The notes under the pieces were generated by a model. That model ran no database searches. It had not been told where the DNA came from and was given only the letters and a program-made list of their open reading frames with translations. Both the position numbers and the translations under genes were made by a program. A stretch of 64,000 nt of DNA from Whitmania pigra (Eukaryota > Annelida > Clitellata > Hirudinida > Haemopidae), in the NCBI GenBank assembly GCA_021613335.1, contig JAJTWR010000305.1, forward strand, positions 257,501 to 321,500, written 5' to 3'. Positions 24,161 through 64,000 of this stretch are shown one piece after another (within the stretch, counting starts at the first letter, position 1; each line of letters opens with the position of its first letter).

Positions 24161-26144
24161 AGATTTTTATTTATTGGAATCAGAAATGCAGCTTCAGTGA
24201 AATGGATATTTACAGCTCTCATCTTCATTGGCAATTTCTAACAAGTGTGACCCTGTGATATTACAATATTGTGAACATCATCAAACCCTTGACTAGGAGT
24301 CATAAACATAAATTACACTCGTAAACATAAATTACACTCGTAAGGATTTTACTATCATCACTTTCATAGTTATAATTACAATTATTACTCATCACTAGAG
24401 ATGATAACATCACAATTATACTTGATATTAAAAAAAAATGTGTTAACATTACAAACATCCCATCACTATCAACATCATCATCACCATCTTAATCATCATC
24501 ATCATCATCATCAACTGAGGATAGCAACAGATGGAACCATCAAAACACCCAGCATTCATTTCTTGGAGTCGGAAACAACAACAACAACAACAACAAGGTG
24601 GAAAAGATAACAGCAGATGCTTCCAGAAGTCAATCAGACCGCAGCATGTTGTTTGTCAAAATAAACAATAAAAATCATTTTACTGCAAATGCTTAAACGT
24701 GATGCTCAAAATCATGGCCGTTGGCTTTCGATGATATTTTCTACTCGTTGTTAATAATTTATTCAAACGAATTAGTAATGAGAATCAACACATCTGTCAA
24801 ACTAAAATTTCAATTTTTTTCAAATCAATTCATTAACGAATTACTAATAAACAACATTGCACTTTATTATTCTTTTATCAACACATCTGTTTTTGTTGCA
24901 AATTGCAATTTCAATCTTAATGACATCAAGATGTCAGACAATCTTGACTTAAAATATTCTTTTACAAACAAAAATAATTCACAAAAATAATTCAATTCGA
25001 GACAAAAAATGATCTTTCGAGAGCATCTCCTTCTGCTAGGAAGGAGCTTCATCTTCAGCAGCCAACACGTCAAAAGATAAGGAAGGACTATAAATAACTC
25101 GAGTTGAACTTTTTTGCTGACCTTTGATCCTGCTGCTCCTGTTATCAGCTTATCAACACTTGTGTGTCACAGAGGCCAGACTGTGATGCATCATCATTGA
25201 CATCATTATCATTACACCCCAAATCATAATCAATATCATTATCATCACACTCTAAATCATAATCAACTGCAACATCATCACACAATTCACCACCAAGGCA
25301 AGTAAGAATAGTCAGATATTTTGAAAATGAGTTAATAATCAGATGAAATGTTAATGAAATAAAATGATAAAAGTGATGAATAGTAATGTTATGATGACAT
25401 CATCATCATCATCATCATCATGGCTATGCTGTACTAGCTGAAAAAGAAGAGTACAAGAAATCTTCTGATGAGCAAAGGAAACAGAAAGAAACCGTAATAA
25501 ATCGTCTAATGTTTCCCATCGCCTTAAGATGCCTTCTCATTTCTTGAAGAGGATTCTCTCAAGACGAGTCATTAGTAATTCATCTTTGAAATTGAGATCA
25601 AGTGCTCCATCAATTATTCATGAGATCATCAAAACAACATGAATCTCAGTACAGTCCAATTCAGTGCAGCATGGCTTACTTTCAAAAACTTTTACAGTAA
25701 ACATTGGTTTGTATCTTTGGGAATTTGCACCAGAAAAATCTTTTCATTCCAAATTTTATGTCTTAGTCCACATTAAAAACCTATTTAGTTCAGACAATAT
25801 CAACAAAGAAGAACTGTGAAATGTGAGAAACCTTAAATGTGAGGTATGAACACGAATTTTAAGAGATCGAGATTTGGTTGTTTGTCTTTTTTGTAAGTTC
25901 ATACAAAACATTTGTATTCAATTTGTCACGTAATCAGCAATAAAAGTTGTGAAATTCAATGCAACGAAACAAAGGGGCATTGTTGGCAGTTGAGCAAGCA
26001 GCTGATGCGTAACTCCCCAAACTACCAACACGGATATCACATGTGGAAAGCGACTGGAAAATGCGATCACAAACCTCTCAGTTGACATTCCAGTTCCACA
26101 ACAATCTCCTTGTCCTTTTTAATTTTCCTCACGTCCCCGCTCAT
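5711..26144 (-). CDS. SRGAP: SLIT-ROBO Rho GTPase-activating protein, 20 coding exons
   Basis: Whole-gene entry. All 20 exons join in consistent phase into a 1,161-residue protein with the order F-BAR (about 1-361), linker, RhoGAP (about 497-700), SH3 (about 727-784) and a long Ser/Pro-rich tail. Vertebrate srGAPs are about 1,070-1,100 residues with the same order. They bend membranes through the inverse F-BAR, bind Robo through the SH3 and inactivate Rac, Cdc42 or RhoA. The start codon exon (26142-26144 is the ATG) encodes MSGDVRKIKKDKEIVVELEC, matching the conserved FKKDKEI start of the family. Invertebrates usually have one srGAP, so no paralogue number is given. The gene lies tail-to-tail with RAB5IF and downstream of the PROP1-like gene on the same strand. 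Exon coordinates are given in the three part entries. Confidence 0.95.
7206..7483 (+). repeat. 20-bp minisatellite beside srGAP exon 18 donor
   Basis: About 14 head-to-tail copies of atcattatcacaatcaagag, nearly identical; some copies have atcac for atcat. The array starts about 20 bases inside the intron after the exon 18 donor (7504/7505). High identity suggests recent expansion and probable length polymorphism. Confidence 0.95.
8230..11657 (-). CDS. SRGAP: srGAP part 2: linker, microexon and RhoGAP exons 9-16
   Basis: Exons: 11657-11542, 11306-11289 (18 bases), 10531-10423, 10066-10006, 9928-9851, 9269-9114, 8820-8724, 8454-8230. The RhoGAP domain shows the arginine-finger block GIFRVSGS, the LKMYLRELKEPLFP helix, MRYLFAFLSH and the YSDENMMEAFNLSICFGPTL signature. 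The arginine finger, conserved lysine and asparagine needed for GTPase activation are therefore present and the domain should be active. Exon 11 gives a Pro/Lys-rich stretch (PPTLPPKPKKKF) before KLFGGSIEEYV, the vertebrate srGAP2 equivalent being KLFNGSMEAFI. Splice phase is unbroken across all eight exons. Confidence 0.95.
11093..11215 (+). repeat. Degenerate ~20-bp tandem repeat in srGAP intron 10
   Basis: Six or so imperfect units of the form ttaagttaaggtcaaatg (variants with agggcc, acagtca) lie just 5' on the plus strand of the microexon. On the transcribed strand the array is downstream of the microexon donor. Confidence 0.75.
11289..11306 (-). other. SRGAP: 18-base microexon (srGAP exon 10)
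   Basis: The minus strand has a pyrimidine tract and CACAG acceptor, then 18 bases, then a GTAAAT donor. It enters and leaves in phase 2, so it adds or removes exactly six residues (reading RVGLKKR across the joins) without a frame change. Skipping would join exon 9 (ending GTCAG) directly to exon 11 (starting ACCACC), also in frame, so this is a likely alternative cassette. Neuronal microexons are well known in vertebrate genes of this kind; neuronal use here is inference. Confidence 0.82.
11668..11780 (+). repeat. AAT/GAT trinucleotide microsatellite
   Basis: Runs of aat interrupted by aac, followed by gat repeats, directly upstream (transcript sense) of the srGAP exon 9 acceptor. The open frames it produces (poly-Asn, poly-Tyr) are artefacts of the repeat. 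Confidence 0.9.
12071..12369 (+). repeat. 15-bp minisatellite (caacgacaacagaaa)n
   Basis: About 20 copies of a 15-bp unit with one copy three bases short near 12244, which shifts the apparent reading frame. It lies in srGAP intron 8. Apparent TTTTE, VVVSV and LLSLF proteins on both strands come only from the repeat. Confidence 0.95.
12577..26144 (-). CDS. SRGAP: srGAP part 1: F-BAR exons 1-8
   Basis: Exons, 5' to 3': 26144-26075, 21926-21743, 19066-18901, 16244-16182, 14223-14077, 13548-13198, 13091-12990, 12738-12577. Exon 2 carries the FCH core (QQFVEQLKALDHRLEVF, then YSRNLEKL-like YARNLEKLSKQ). Exon 3 has SKDHAVLSEVLNN (family: SKDHATLSD). Exon 5 has MKTYQLYHGESQVAENKL. Exon 6 has YAENKLKALKARNEYLLSID and ends in FQSHKGDE, all close to vertebrate srGAP. 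Compared with vertebrates, about four residues (the ELYT position) are missing between exons 4 and 5. The exon 5 acceptor ends in AAG rather than CAG or TAG, so this junction is the least certain. Intron 1 is about 4.1 kb and is where first-intron control elements would be expected. Confidence 0.93.
14224..16181 (-). other. SRGAP: srGAP intron 4, no gene seen
   Basis: About 2 kb, AT-rich, with scattered aat, atc and gat microsatellites (15290, 15600-15670, 16020-16150) in addition to the ATGA array. No exon-like block with conserved protein features was seen on either strand. Confidence 0.6.
14493..14760 (+). repeat. ATGA tetranucleotide array with 30-40 bp higher-order unit
   Basis: Blocks of gaatgaatgaatgaattcttgtatgtat alternate with variants containing gcaactatgt. 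In srGAP intron 4, near exon 5. Not coding. Confidence 0.9.
16245..18900 (-). other. SRGAP: srGAP intron 3, repeats only
   Basis: Contains (atc)n/(gat)n runs at 16265-16330, 16420-16445, 17560-17690 and 18500-18525, and the 16-bp minisatellite at 17963-18070. A patch with tcgcaacaacagcaacaatcgg near 17405 is slightly more complex, but no coding exon was recognised. Confidence 0.6.
17963..18070 (+). repeat. 16-bp minisatellite (gtgtgaatgaatggac)n
   Basis: Six to seven near-perfect copies in srGAP intron 3. Confidence 0.93.
19719..19830 (+). repeat. ~48-bp direct repeat, about 2.3 copies
   Basis: The segment aaacaatacaaagacaaaca, then tacaatcgtacattttata, recurs at 19719, 19763 and 19811 with few differences. 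Confidence 0.85.
20778..20865. mobile_element. Possible degenerate mobile-element relic (TATCG-rich)
   Basis: Repeated tatcggtatcgg / ccgataccgatat blocks in both orientations form an imperfect inverted structure. Such motifs occur at ends of small non-autonomous elements in many animals. No coding capacity; the assignment is weak. Confidence 0.3.
22313..22391 (+). repeat. 25-bp tandem repeat, 3 copies
   Basis: gtcggaggagatggaaagat plus ggtac (or ggtat) repeated three times almost exactly. Confidence 0.93.
22770..22985 (+). repeat. Compound TCA/TTA repeat with ~90-bp period
   Basis: Blocks of tcatcatcatcattattag, tattatccttattcatcacc and tattatcctcttaatcatca recur two to four times, a higher-order repeat built on trinucleotides. 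Confidence 0.85.
24114..24160 (+). repeat. CA dinucleotide microsatellite
   Basis: About 22 ca units with one aa interruption. Confidence 0.95.
25008..25078. mobile_element. Possible retroelement-tail-like hairpin segment
   Basis: On the minus strand, GCTCCTTCCTAGCAGAAGGAG (21 bases, positions about 25027-25048) forms a short stem-loop flanked by GAAGATGAA and CTCTCGAAAGATC. Similar hairpin plus CGAAA layouts occur at ends of Penelope-like and related elements. Only this fragment is present; the assignment is tentative. Confidence 0.25.
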
Positions 26145-27936
26145 TGTTTTGGTTAATTTACTAATTTATTTCAACTAACAAATTCAAAACACCCAAAGCA
26201 TACATCCGACATCCACAATGCGAACAATAGACCAAAGAAGCTATCGATGCGAACATATCCGATCACATTACTTGAATTACGTTTTAAGTTAATGTTAGTC
26301 CATTTAAGCTTAATTTTATTTTTAATTTGTTTTTTCTAATCGTTTAATTATTGCGATTAATTTTTTTTTTCTATTCTATAAGGTGAAAAATTTATATAAT
26401 TCTTGTCAGAACTTGTTTTAAACTTTAGAAAATAGTGCATAATACAATTATAATTAAATTTTATATTTACAAACTAGATTAATTTGATTAAATGTAAACT
26501 ATAAATTTAATAATACATTCGCCAGAGAACGATCAAAAATGACGAGCGCAGTGTCAAGCTATCGAAAGTATAATAAGTGATTGTTTGATTATGTCAATTT
26601 AAAAAGTTTAAAAATAGTTATTACAGGGACAAACACGTTTTATTATTATTACTTCTATTATTACTATTATTATTATTATTATTATTATTTTATTTTATTA
26701 TTTTTTGTCAACAAGTGCAAAATCAAGCCGCGGACCAGACTTTTTCAATAATTTTCATATTTTGCAATAAAACTATTTTTTTTTTTAACCAAAAGCGCTT
26801 TCATACTTTTAAAGTATAAAAGGTTTAACAAATCTTGTCTAATCCTTAAATAACGTTGATTAAAAAAAGCTTTAATCACAATGAGCGTAGGACTAACCAT
26901 AATTTAATAATTTAACCGTAATTAACCATAGGAAAAACAACTACGGACTCTTGTGATATACCAACTGGTTAAAGAAAAACAAAACATGGTTTTAACACCC
27001 CCTACCTCTACCCCCTCTCGGCAGCCCTGGATTACCCTATTATTAATATTAATATTTTTAGTCTAAATCATTAATTATGTTAATTATGCAAAGGACTATA
27101 ATCAAATAAGTAAATAAATAACAATAATACTTCCCTTACCGTTGTATATTAATATTTAGCTCAATGCTTAACCATATACTTAACATGCATTAGCTCAACC
27201 AATTCAACCAGAATAATTTTGCATCAATAACAACATTATAAAAGTCATGTCCACAATCCATGTCAGATCATAAATAATCATATAATTATGACCTTTGACC
27301 TAGGGTTACATAAGGCTGGATTCCTGCAGCGCCGCAGTTGCTCATACGAAGTTTACGAGTTCAAGCAAAAGTTCAGGTTTATTAAATTATTAAATTAAAT
27401 CTGAAAAAGATGCAATTAATGTTAATTTTTTCGACCATCTTAGTTATCACAGCTTCTTATTATATTCATCAATGCTAGTCCGTTAACCTGGTAGGTGCCT
27501 GTCAAGCAACTATATATGTTCGTTAACCAATACACCTGTATTAAACAGAACAACACCTTTCCACACAGACACGGTTTCTTGAAGACGACAATTTTCGAAC
27601 AAAATTTACACCAAATCGACGAAATAAATTTTAAAATTATAAAAATAGTTTCTGTTATTTATTTTTTTTTTACAAAATGATCGAAATAGAAGCTCGAATA
27701 CTTGGCAAATGCAGTCAATTGGTTTCAGTTGCCAAAAACTCTTTTGGAAGGTTTTGATTTCTCGAAAATAAATTTCAAAATTTAAATTAGATTTTGGAAC
27801 AACTCTCAGGGACTACCAAAACCGCCCACGACCGAGGGGGCAATGACTGATTGAGATATCCTGACGAACAGAGAGTGATGGAGAGGATACGAAGGAGAGA
27901 TGACAGAGGGAAGAACCAATTTGGAGGGAGTCCTCA
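26145..27936. other. Intergenic, srGAP promoter side / PROP1 3' side
   Basis: About 1.8 kb between the srGAP start and the PROP1-like stop, both minus. It should hold the srGAP promoter and 5' untranslated region and the PROP1 3' untranslated region. A minus-strand AATAAA at 27658-27663 is a candidate PROP1 polyadenylation signal, about 275 bases after the stop. A tta microsatellite lies at 26638-26700. No TATA box was confidently placed. Confidence 0.55.
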
Positions 27937-33889
<5,953 letters not shown>

Positions 33890-36800
33890 TCATTCATAAT
33901 TCTTATAACAAAACTTCAAAATACATAAGTATTATAATATATTGTTGCATGCAGTCAATTTCCAAAATTATGACGAAAGGTGAACATCATAAATTAGTTA
34001 GCATCAAATTTAACGATTTATTCGAGTCGAAACTTGTCATTGCAATCTATAGATTTATTATGAACTCGGGTCAATTGCTGACAGTCGAGCATAATAAGTG
34101 CAAATCATAATTATTCCGATGATATTCCTACCGCATTTTGACGATTAATTGTAATCTTCAGAAACGTTTACGGACAGAAAGATAGCATTTAGGAAAGCTA
34201 GTTAAAAGTAAGCATAGAAATAGGAAAGGCATCTTGCCAACCATATTTAATTACGCCCTTAGAATAAATTAAATCATTATTACTGCAAATAATAATATTA
34301 ATTATAAGGTTAACTAAGATATCCTATCCTATCCTATCAATCTGCTTCTGTAGAATTCGACCGGCTGTGTTGGAGAAGGTACGAAATTACTGCAAACACA
34401 ACACAACACAACATCATCAACATCATCAACAGCAACAACAACACAACAACTGGTCACACAAACCGTCCTCCATAATAAGAGCCAGGCCCGCAGAATCTAA
34501 CGATATAATGAAATTTTCCTTGATTTTCTATTTATATTCAAGCCCGAACAAGTAGGGATGGACATTGCCATGTGTGCCTGGCTGGACATAGATTCAGCCC
34601 TACAACGTCTTTCTCGCTTAACAAATAGAATTATCCAATTTCCAAAGCTCCGCCTCCTTTATGAGAAGCTGGCCAATGAGACGGAGGAGAGGGCGTAGCT
34701 TGAACTTGAATTTTAACCAATGGCAGCACGATCGTGGGGATCAAATAGGCAATATAAGTCCTTCAATTGGATTACGCGACTAATGGATTTCCAATGCAAA
34801 CTGCACGCGTAGTCTGTTATGTACACCCTGAAGAAGTGAAGTCGCTCCGTAAATAAACAGGGCCCGACCACCACCAAACCTATCCCAATTCTTCCCTTTT
34901 AGCCCATTTCATCTGATCACTCAGCTTCTAACCATATTCGCCATACTCTTCTTAGTCCGTCTACAAACCATCTATCTACTCGACATCCATTTATTCATTT
35001 TATTTATTCAAGTTTAAATCATCTGTCCATCCGTTTCTTAAGTCCATATGGTTGTCTTTATTTTCCACTCGTCATTCAACCACTCCACTCCATCTTCCAC
35101 CCATCCGCTTTCTTCACCCCCATCCATCCGTCCGTCCATCCATCTATCCATCCTTGCGCATCTTCCAAGTACTTTTTGAAGTGGAAAGACTTTCTAGGGA
35201 CTTCCACATGAAAAAAAAGAAGATGGAAAATTTAAAAAGTGAAAAATATTTGAAATTGATGCTTTAATGCTGTAACGATCATCTCACGAGAGTGAGACCT
35301 TTTATGGTAATTTACTTTATACTTAATTATAATTATTGCATGTCAGATTAAATTGCAATCATAATTTTTTTAAGAAATCATAAAGTTATGAAAGTTTAAT
35401 CGTAATAGTTTTGTTGATGTCATAAAACTAAGCAACAACTACAACTCACTAAGGTTATACTACATTATTACATTTCTAGGAATAACATTAAAGAACAGTC
35501 ATAATTGTAATATAACTTTAGTTACATTAATTTTATGTTAATATGATTTTTATTCTTGTGATATAATATTTACTGTTGTCATTATGAATATAAATCATAA
35601 GATAAACAGTAATTCAACAAAGTTGAATTTGGTAATATTCGTTATATTAACACGGACAAATTATATATTAATTTTTGTCTCAATTTATTATTATATTATT
35701 TAATATTACGGTATTATCGTCATCATTAATATAATAATGTTAACTAATTTATAATTTTTATAATAACAAGTATTGCTAACAAGGCAAATAAAAAAAGAAG
35801 AAGAAATAACATTAATAACAATAATAATAATAATAATCATCATTATTATAAAAAGGATAACAAGGTGTGCGCATGTCTTCACGCAACTGACCTTCTGTTG
35901 GCGGCATCTGGCGACGGTTTTTTTTGTTTTTAATTTTCCACTCAACAACACGTCCGCCTGGAGTTTTTACGCTCAATTTCCACGCTGCTCTGGAGTTGAT
36001 GATGATGATGATGATGGTGTATGTGCTGGCAATGATGGTAATGATGATGATAATATTAATGATGATGATGATGATGATGATGGCCGATAAATCTCTAAAC
36101 TAGACATGTTTATGGTAATACTGTAGAAGGTGGTGGTGATTATGATTATCATTGCAACGTGTTGCGCAATATTGACGCCAATACTTGTTACGACGATGAT
36201 GACGATGACGTCATTCGTCCACCCATCCATCTGTCCATCTTTTCCAGGTGACCTCGGGCGATGGGAAGCATATTTTAGGACATTCTGTTGCTTTAAGAAT
36301 TTGCAGTTTTAAAAAAATGCATTAAAAAAAATAAAAATTAATCACAAGCATGATATTATTTACATGCTTAATACATAAGTGGTTACATAATAAATACATA
36401 ATTATTTACCATATTTATACTTAATTATGAACCCTGTGAGAGTTTTTAAAAACTTTCAATACTTTGAAATTTTAATTTCACAAGAATGTCACCACCATGG
36501 CGATTGTGCAATTGAGCAAAATAAAAATTTTAATTTCACAATAATCAGTCTGTTAAAAGTATTTATAATCAATAAATTCATTATTGTTAATATTCATTGT
36601 TCATTTTTATTTAATAAATAAACATTTGTCAAGGCCCAGATTTTCAAAGATTCATTTATGCCCTTCCCAAACTTTTACTTGGGGAGGAAGTGAGGAGACT
36701 TGAGTGGATGTTGAGTGCTTCTCCAGTTGAAAGAAGCTCCTGATTGGCCGTTAAAGGATGGATCTTCAAACTTATGATTGTTTTCCATCCGGATTTTGGA

Positions 36801-37628
36801 AAATAGATTCACGTCATTAAAATTATGCTCACCAGTGGATGGTGATAATGGTTTTGTATAGATTAATTAAATCCACTTTAATTTAAATTTTTTCAAACTA
36901 CTTCAATAATTTATCACTTAGGACAAAAATGTTAGTAGCTATGCCTTAACAGCTAAATCCGCCCAATGGGAATGCCCCCACCCACCAACGTTTTTTTTTA
37001 GATCCGCCACTAACAGTTTTTATCTGGCCCCAACGCTCAGCCCTTGTAATATAAATGTTATTATATGCGATGTTAAGTAATTTAATTGTCCAAACTTAAC
37101 CTAAATATCAAAATTCTTATCCTTTGGTTGCGATGGATGTATTACTAATTTAAGTTCAGGGATGCAGCTTAAGTTCACGAATTAAATTTTTTCAAACAAT
37201 TTGTTCGATTTGACTTAAAGTAAAATGGGTATACATATTTTAAATATAATCTTTACTGTTTTATTAATATTTCATTAACATCTATCAAACTGTTTCATAA
37301 TCAAAGTTTTGACAAAGAAAAGGTTTTTAGCGACAAGTCAAACAAGTCCCGACGCATAAATGACTATAAATATTTGCAATTTAAAATTTTAATGCTATTT
37401 TTAAAAATCAAATAGGAAGGGCAAAATTTTAAAATGAGCTTGTTATAAAATTAATTGTTGGCTGCGGCGGAGATTACTGCTGTTACTTGTTTTTGTTTGC
37501 AGTTTGATGGCCGGTGCTGGTTTATGGGAGCTTTGTGGAATTAATGGAAAGTCATTGAGCGAAAGTTATTACGAATAAAAACCATTTTGTAGATTATCCA
37601 TTTGTTCGGGACGCAAAAAACTTAAGAA
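33890..37628. other. Divergent intergenic region, PROP1-like / Ena
   Basis: About 3.7 kb between two divergent genes, probably holding both promoters and untranslated first exons. Near 34650-34735 a less AT-rich patch carries ctccgcctcc, ggccaatgag and ttaaccaatggc, i.e. a GC-box-like element and two CCAAT boxes. A CRE-like TGACGTCA lies near 36206-36213. A tccatccgtcc run lies at 35085-35150. A 16-base candidate first coding exon for PROP1 (minus, 35907-35892) is treated under findings. The remainder is AT-rich without recognisable genes. Confidence 0.5.
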
Positions 37629-43027
<5,399 letters not shown>

Positions 43028-43035
43028 GGCTGCCA

Positions 43036-43041
43036 AATAAA
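43036..43041 (+). terminator. ENA: Polyadenylation signal AATAAA just after the Ena stop
   Basis: Canonical AATAAA begins nine bases after the TGA at 43025-43027. If used, the 3' untranslated region would be extremely short; a downstream site may be used instead. Confidence 0.5.
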
Positions 43042-45534
43042 AGTCTCCGAAGCCAAGTCTTCTTCGAATGCCAGTTTGAAATTGTTTTCCATTCGTCTTG
43101 GTGACTCAGTCCTTCTGTCAGTTCTGCTGTTGATTATGCATACTCCAGAGGTGGGCGGGGATCCACGCTCATTAATATTAACGAGGCCCCCTGGAATGAT
43201 TCCGATTGGTCGCTGCCTCTCCCTAGATCATTTAAAATGTAGTTATTATATGTTTGATCTCTTGACCTGAAAGTCGATTGGTTGAGTTTGTTGTGTCGTT
43301 GATCATTGCCGAGAGCACGTCGGATCTCGATGTCGCAGTCTTATGCATCACACGGATGTTGTTGCATGCATTCACTCGGTTGCATGCATTCACTCGGTCC
43401 AATCGTTCTTAAAAGCGCATCTCAGAGGTTCATCTTTCCAAAACAAGTCGAGAAACTCGAGCATGAACGAGTCATTGAGTCACTCATCTCCTTAACCTCT
43501 GTATAATGTTATTTTTCAACTCACATGTCTTTATTGTGACCCTCTTGTGGGGTCCGCCTGTCGTACGGAGTTAGTCACAATAATTAAATTTAATGATTGG
43601 TTAGTTAACCATTTTTGACTGTCCTAAGTTGCTGTCCTCACTTAGTTTATTTTCCAGCCGTTGCTATTTTACTTGCTTCAATTTGCATGAGTTGTTACTC
43701 ATTATCATCGTCGTCGTCATCATCATCGTTTCGACGCTTAGCTGTCGTAGTTTGAGTTACTAGTAGTTGTTTTGGCCATGGATGGATGGATGGATGGATG
43801 GATGGATGGATGGATGGATGGATGGATGGATTACTGCCTCAGTGCGGTAAATATGCTAAGATGGACAGCAGTGGGTGTGGCGTTTCAAGTCTTCTCCGCC
43901 TGTGAACTTTTGGAAATGATGATGCCATGTCATCCTTAATTTTTTTTTATACTCAACAAACAAAAGCCAGTAAATCCATAATTTCAGTTTGTTTTGAAAC
44001 TTTTCCTATTGATTTTTCAATTAATGGCATTTTGCCATGTTTTCATATTTGTATTAGATTTCAAAATGTCTTAAACGTGCGATCTTTCGCAATGTCAGAA
44101 ATTCTTGATGGATACGACTTGATTTTTGGCCTACATATTAATTAACGCTAATGAATATTAATTAACGTTAATGAACATTATAATTTACTATTCCATTACT
44201 ATTACGTCGAACCCGTTGTTTACGTCTCATTCGATCCCCTCGTGTCAGGGGGTTCTGGGTGCACCCAGGATTTCATTCGGTTGTCATCCCTATCTCATCT
44301 TTCACTCTATTATTTTAATGTCCACTTGTGGAATTGTGCGTGTGTGTGCGTGGTTCTTTTGCCCGTCTAGTCATACACCGAAGTTGCTTGATTCTCGTCG
44401 ACACTTGTTGTTTCTTGTCCTGCGTGAGGTCCACCAGAAGACCAGAAGTCCGCTGGTCACTCATCGGACCTACCAGACCCGGGATTCGAACCCTCGACCT
44501 TCCTGCTCGCCATGTCGTGAACAACAAGCTTGCAACAATAAACAACCGTCATCGTCCTTAGAAGTTGGGTTAAGTTTCCTAGCGACTGAAAACAATCGAT
44601 AATAACTGCAACAACAGTACTAATGGTACAGTATTAATTAATCTTATTAATTAATTAATGACAACGACAACAATTGCATGCCGGCGAGACTACAACAAAG
44701 CACCTGCTTATTGCGACAGCGTACCTGCTAGGGTCGATACCTGGAATCAAGAGGAAAGCTTATCAATATCGGTATCATCGTCATCATAATCACCATCATT
44801 CCTGCTGAGTCATCATCGTCATTACCAGGAAACTACTATCATGCACGGTCGCCGACATCATCACCATGGCGACGATTCAAATTCACTTAAATGACTCGAT
44901 GAGGAGATAATTTCACTAGCAGAAGCCTCAAGATCGAAAGGTCAAAGGGCATAAGTTACGGGGTCACGGATAAATATCAACACGATGACGAATAAATAAA
45001 AGAAATCGAAGATGCTCTTGCAGTACGTTTTTGTTTTTGATTCGAAAAACGGTTTGTTGATTGCTTTCTGCCCCGCACCAGAGTGCCAAGATAAATAATT
45101 ATTGCCACAACGAGAGTAACTGATTAGCATTAAAAAATAAAAATTAAAAGAACGAAAACTCTGGAGCCTAAGGAAATTGCTGACAGTTTCAATCTCTTGC
45201 CGTTGTCACGAAGGACAGGCCTAAGACGAGAGAGAGAGAGAGGCAGATCTTGAAACGAGTGGTTCGTCGAAGACGTAAAATTACAAAGCTATAAAATCGT
45301 ACCGTAAACTCTCGTAGCAAAATAAGTAACCAATAAGTAACAATGGCTCGACAGTCGAATGCTCGTTCGACGAAATAGACCGATCGGGTTGCACTAGATG
45401 GTAGCGTTAGCATATTATTACTGCTGGCATGAAAGTCTTGGATTGGAAAATGTCGGTAAATGGAACGAAGAACAGATGGCGGGAAATGAGGACAGAACGA
45501 CAGACGGATGGAAGAAGAAAATTCCTCGCCGACT
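43042..45534. other. Convergent intergenic region, Ena / MRCK
   Basis: Contains a ggat tetranucleotide run (43778-43829) and near 44470-44500 a minus-strand GGTTCGAATCC motif identical to a tRNA B box. The B-box segment lacks a cloverleaf and is best seen as a possible SINE relic. Open frames on both strands (44171-44602, 45189-45626 minus) lack recognisable features. Confidence 0.55.
43778..43829 (+). repeat. GGAT tetranucleotide repeat
   Basis: Thirteen perfect atgg units. Confidence 0.95.
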
Positions 45535-63531
<17,997 letters not shown>

Positions 63532-64000
63532 CTGTCGAGGATGATGACATTGGTGACGACGACGATAATAATGATGATGATGATGAACTTAGGAATGTTA
63601 TCAAAGTCCTGATGACATCAGCAATGCTGCTGAATCTCTGAAATGCACTCGATGCAACGAACACACGTCATCACTCAATGTGGACGCCTTTACTGAGATA
63701 TTTTAATTATCGTCATTGCTGTTCTTGTGATGACGCCAGTGGTGGTGATGTTGACGACAATGATGATGATGATGATGATGATGATGGTGTTGATGATGAT
63801 GATGGTGTTGATGATGATGATGATGATAATGACTATGATAACATCTATGTTAAAACAAAATCTTCTTCTAACAGTAGAGGACAAGGAAAACAATTCATCC
63901 TAATGAATGGACTGCATCCAATCAGACTGCATCCAATCGGCTGGTTATTGAAATAATTATGAAGCAGCAAACAAATTATCTCCCTTTCCTTCATCCATTC
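63532..64000 (-). other. CDC42BP: MRCK intron at window edge
   Basis: Upstream of E1 on the transcribed strand. Contains a gat/gac microsatellite (63755-63835) and no exon for the N-lobe, which must lie beyond 64000. Confidence 0.7.

Larger units (their letters stand above)
21927..26074 (-). other. SRGAP: srGAP intron 1 (4.1 kb), repeat-rich
   Basis: Includes a 25-bp triple repeat (22313-22391), long tca/tta blocks (22770-22985), a CA dinucleotide run (24114-24160), and a hairpin-containing segment near 25008-25075. Open frames here (for example 22770-23213, 24721-24990) are repeat-driven or lack features. No coding exon recognised. Confidence 0.6.

Noticed and set aside
44465..44500. tRNA gene
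   Set aside because: B box present but A-box spacing is wrong and no cloverleaf can be drawn.

Overview
The window is animal nuclear DNA from a bilaterian invertebrate. Genes are split into many short exons by AT-rich introns, and trinucleotide, tetranucleotide and longer tandem repeats are everywhere. The proteins are clear relatives of vertebrate and fly families. The sequence alone does not fix the phylum; a lophotrochozoan would be one reasonable guess.

Six genes can be assembled. In almost every case the exon ends were fixed by requiring consistent splice phase. From left to right: a glomulin-like gene in one exon (minus, 3612 to 1771); RAB5IF/OPTI in four exons (plus, 3970-5126), head-to-head with glomulin; a SLIT-ROBO Rho GAP in 20 coding exons (minus, 26144 to 5711); a PROP1-like paired-class homeobox gene (minus, about 33889 to 27937); an Ena/VASP gene in 11 coding exons (plus, 37629-43027); and an MRCK / Genghis Khan kinase (minus, from 63531 to 45535) whose 5' end, with the N-lobe of the kinase, lies beyond the right edge.

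Three of the six (srGAP, Ena/VASP, MRCK) control actin downstream of Rho-family GTPases. srGAP and Ena are both known partners of the Robo receptor, so the block may be a cytoskeletal neighbourhood, or this may be chance. PROP1 lies between srGAP and Ena, and its introns hold the longest simple repeats and a compact CCAAT/CRE/E-box module.

The most interesting points are: (1) three CRIB exons in MRCK, all entered in phase 2, two of them identical copies, which gives a frame-enforced choice of Cdc42-binding module; (2) a hidden MRCK C-terminus in two further exons, where a simple ORF reading would stop too early; (3) 5' splice sites in which about half of 71 introns have a pyrimidine at +3; (4) an 18-base microexon in srGAP; and (5) minisatellites that abut or copy splice sites. 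No transposase, reverse transcriptase, CRISPR array or confident RNA gene was seen.
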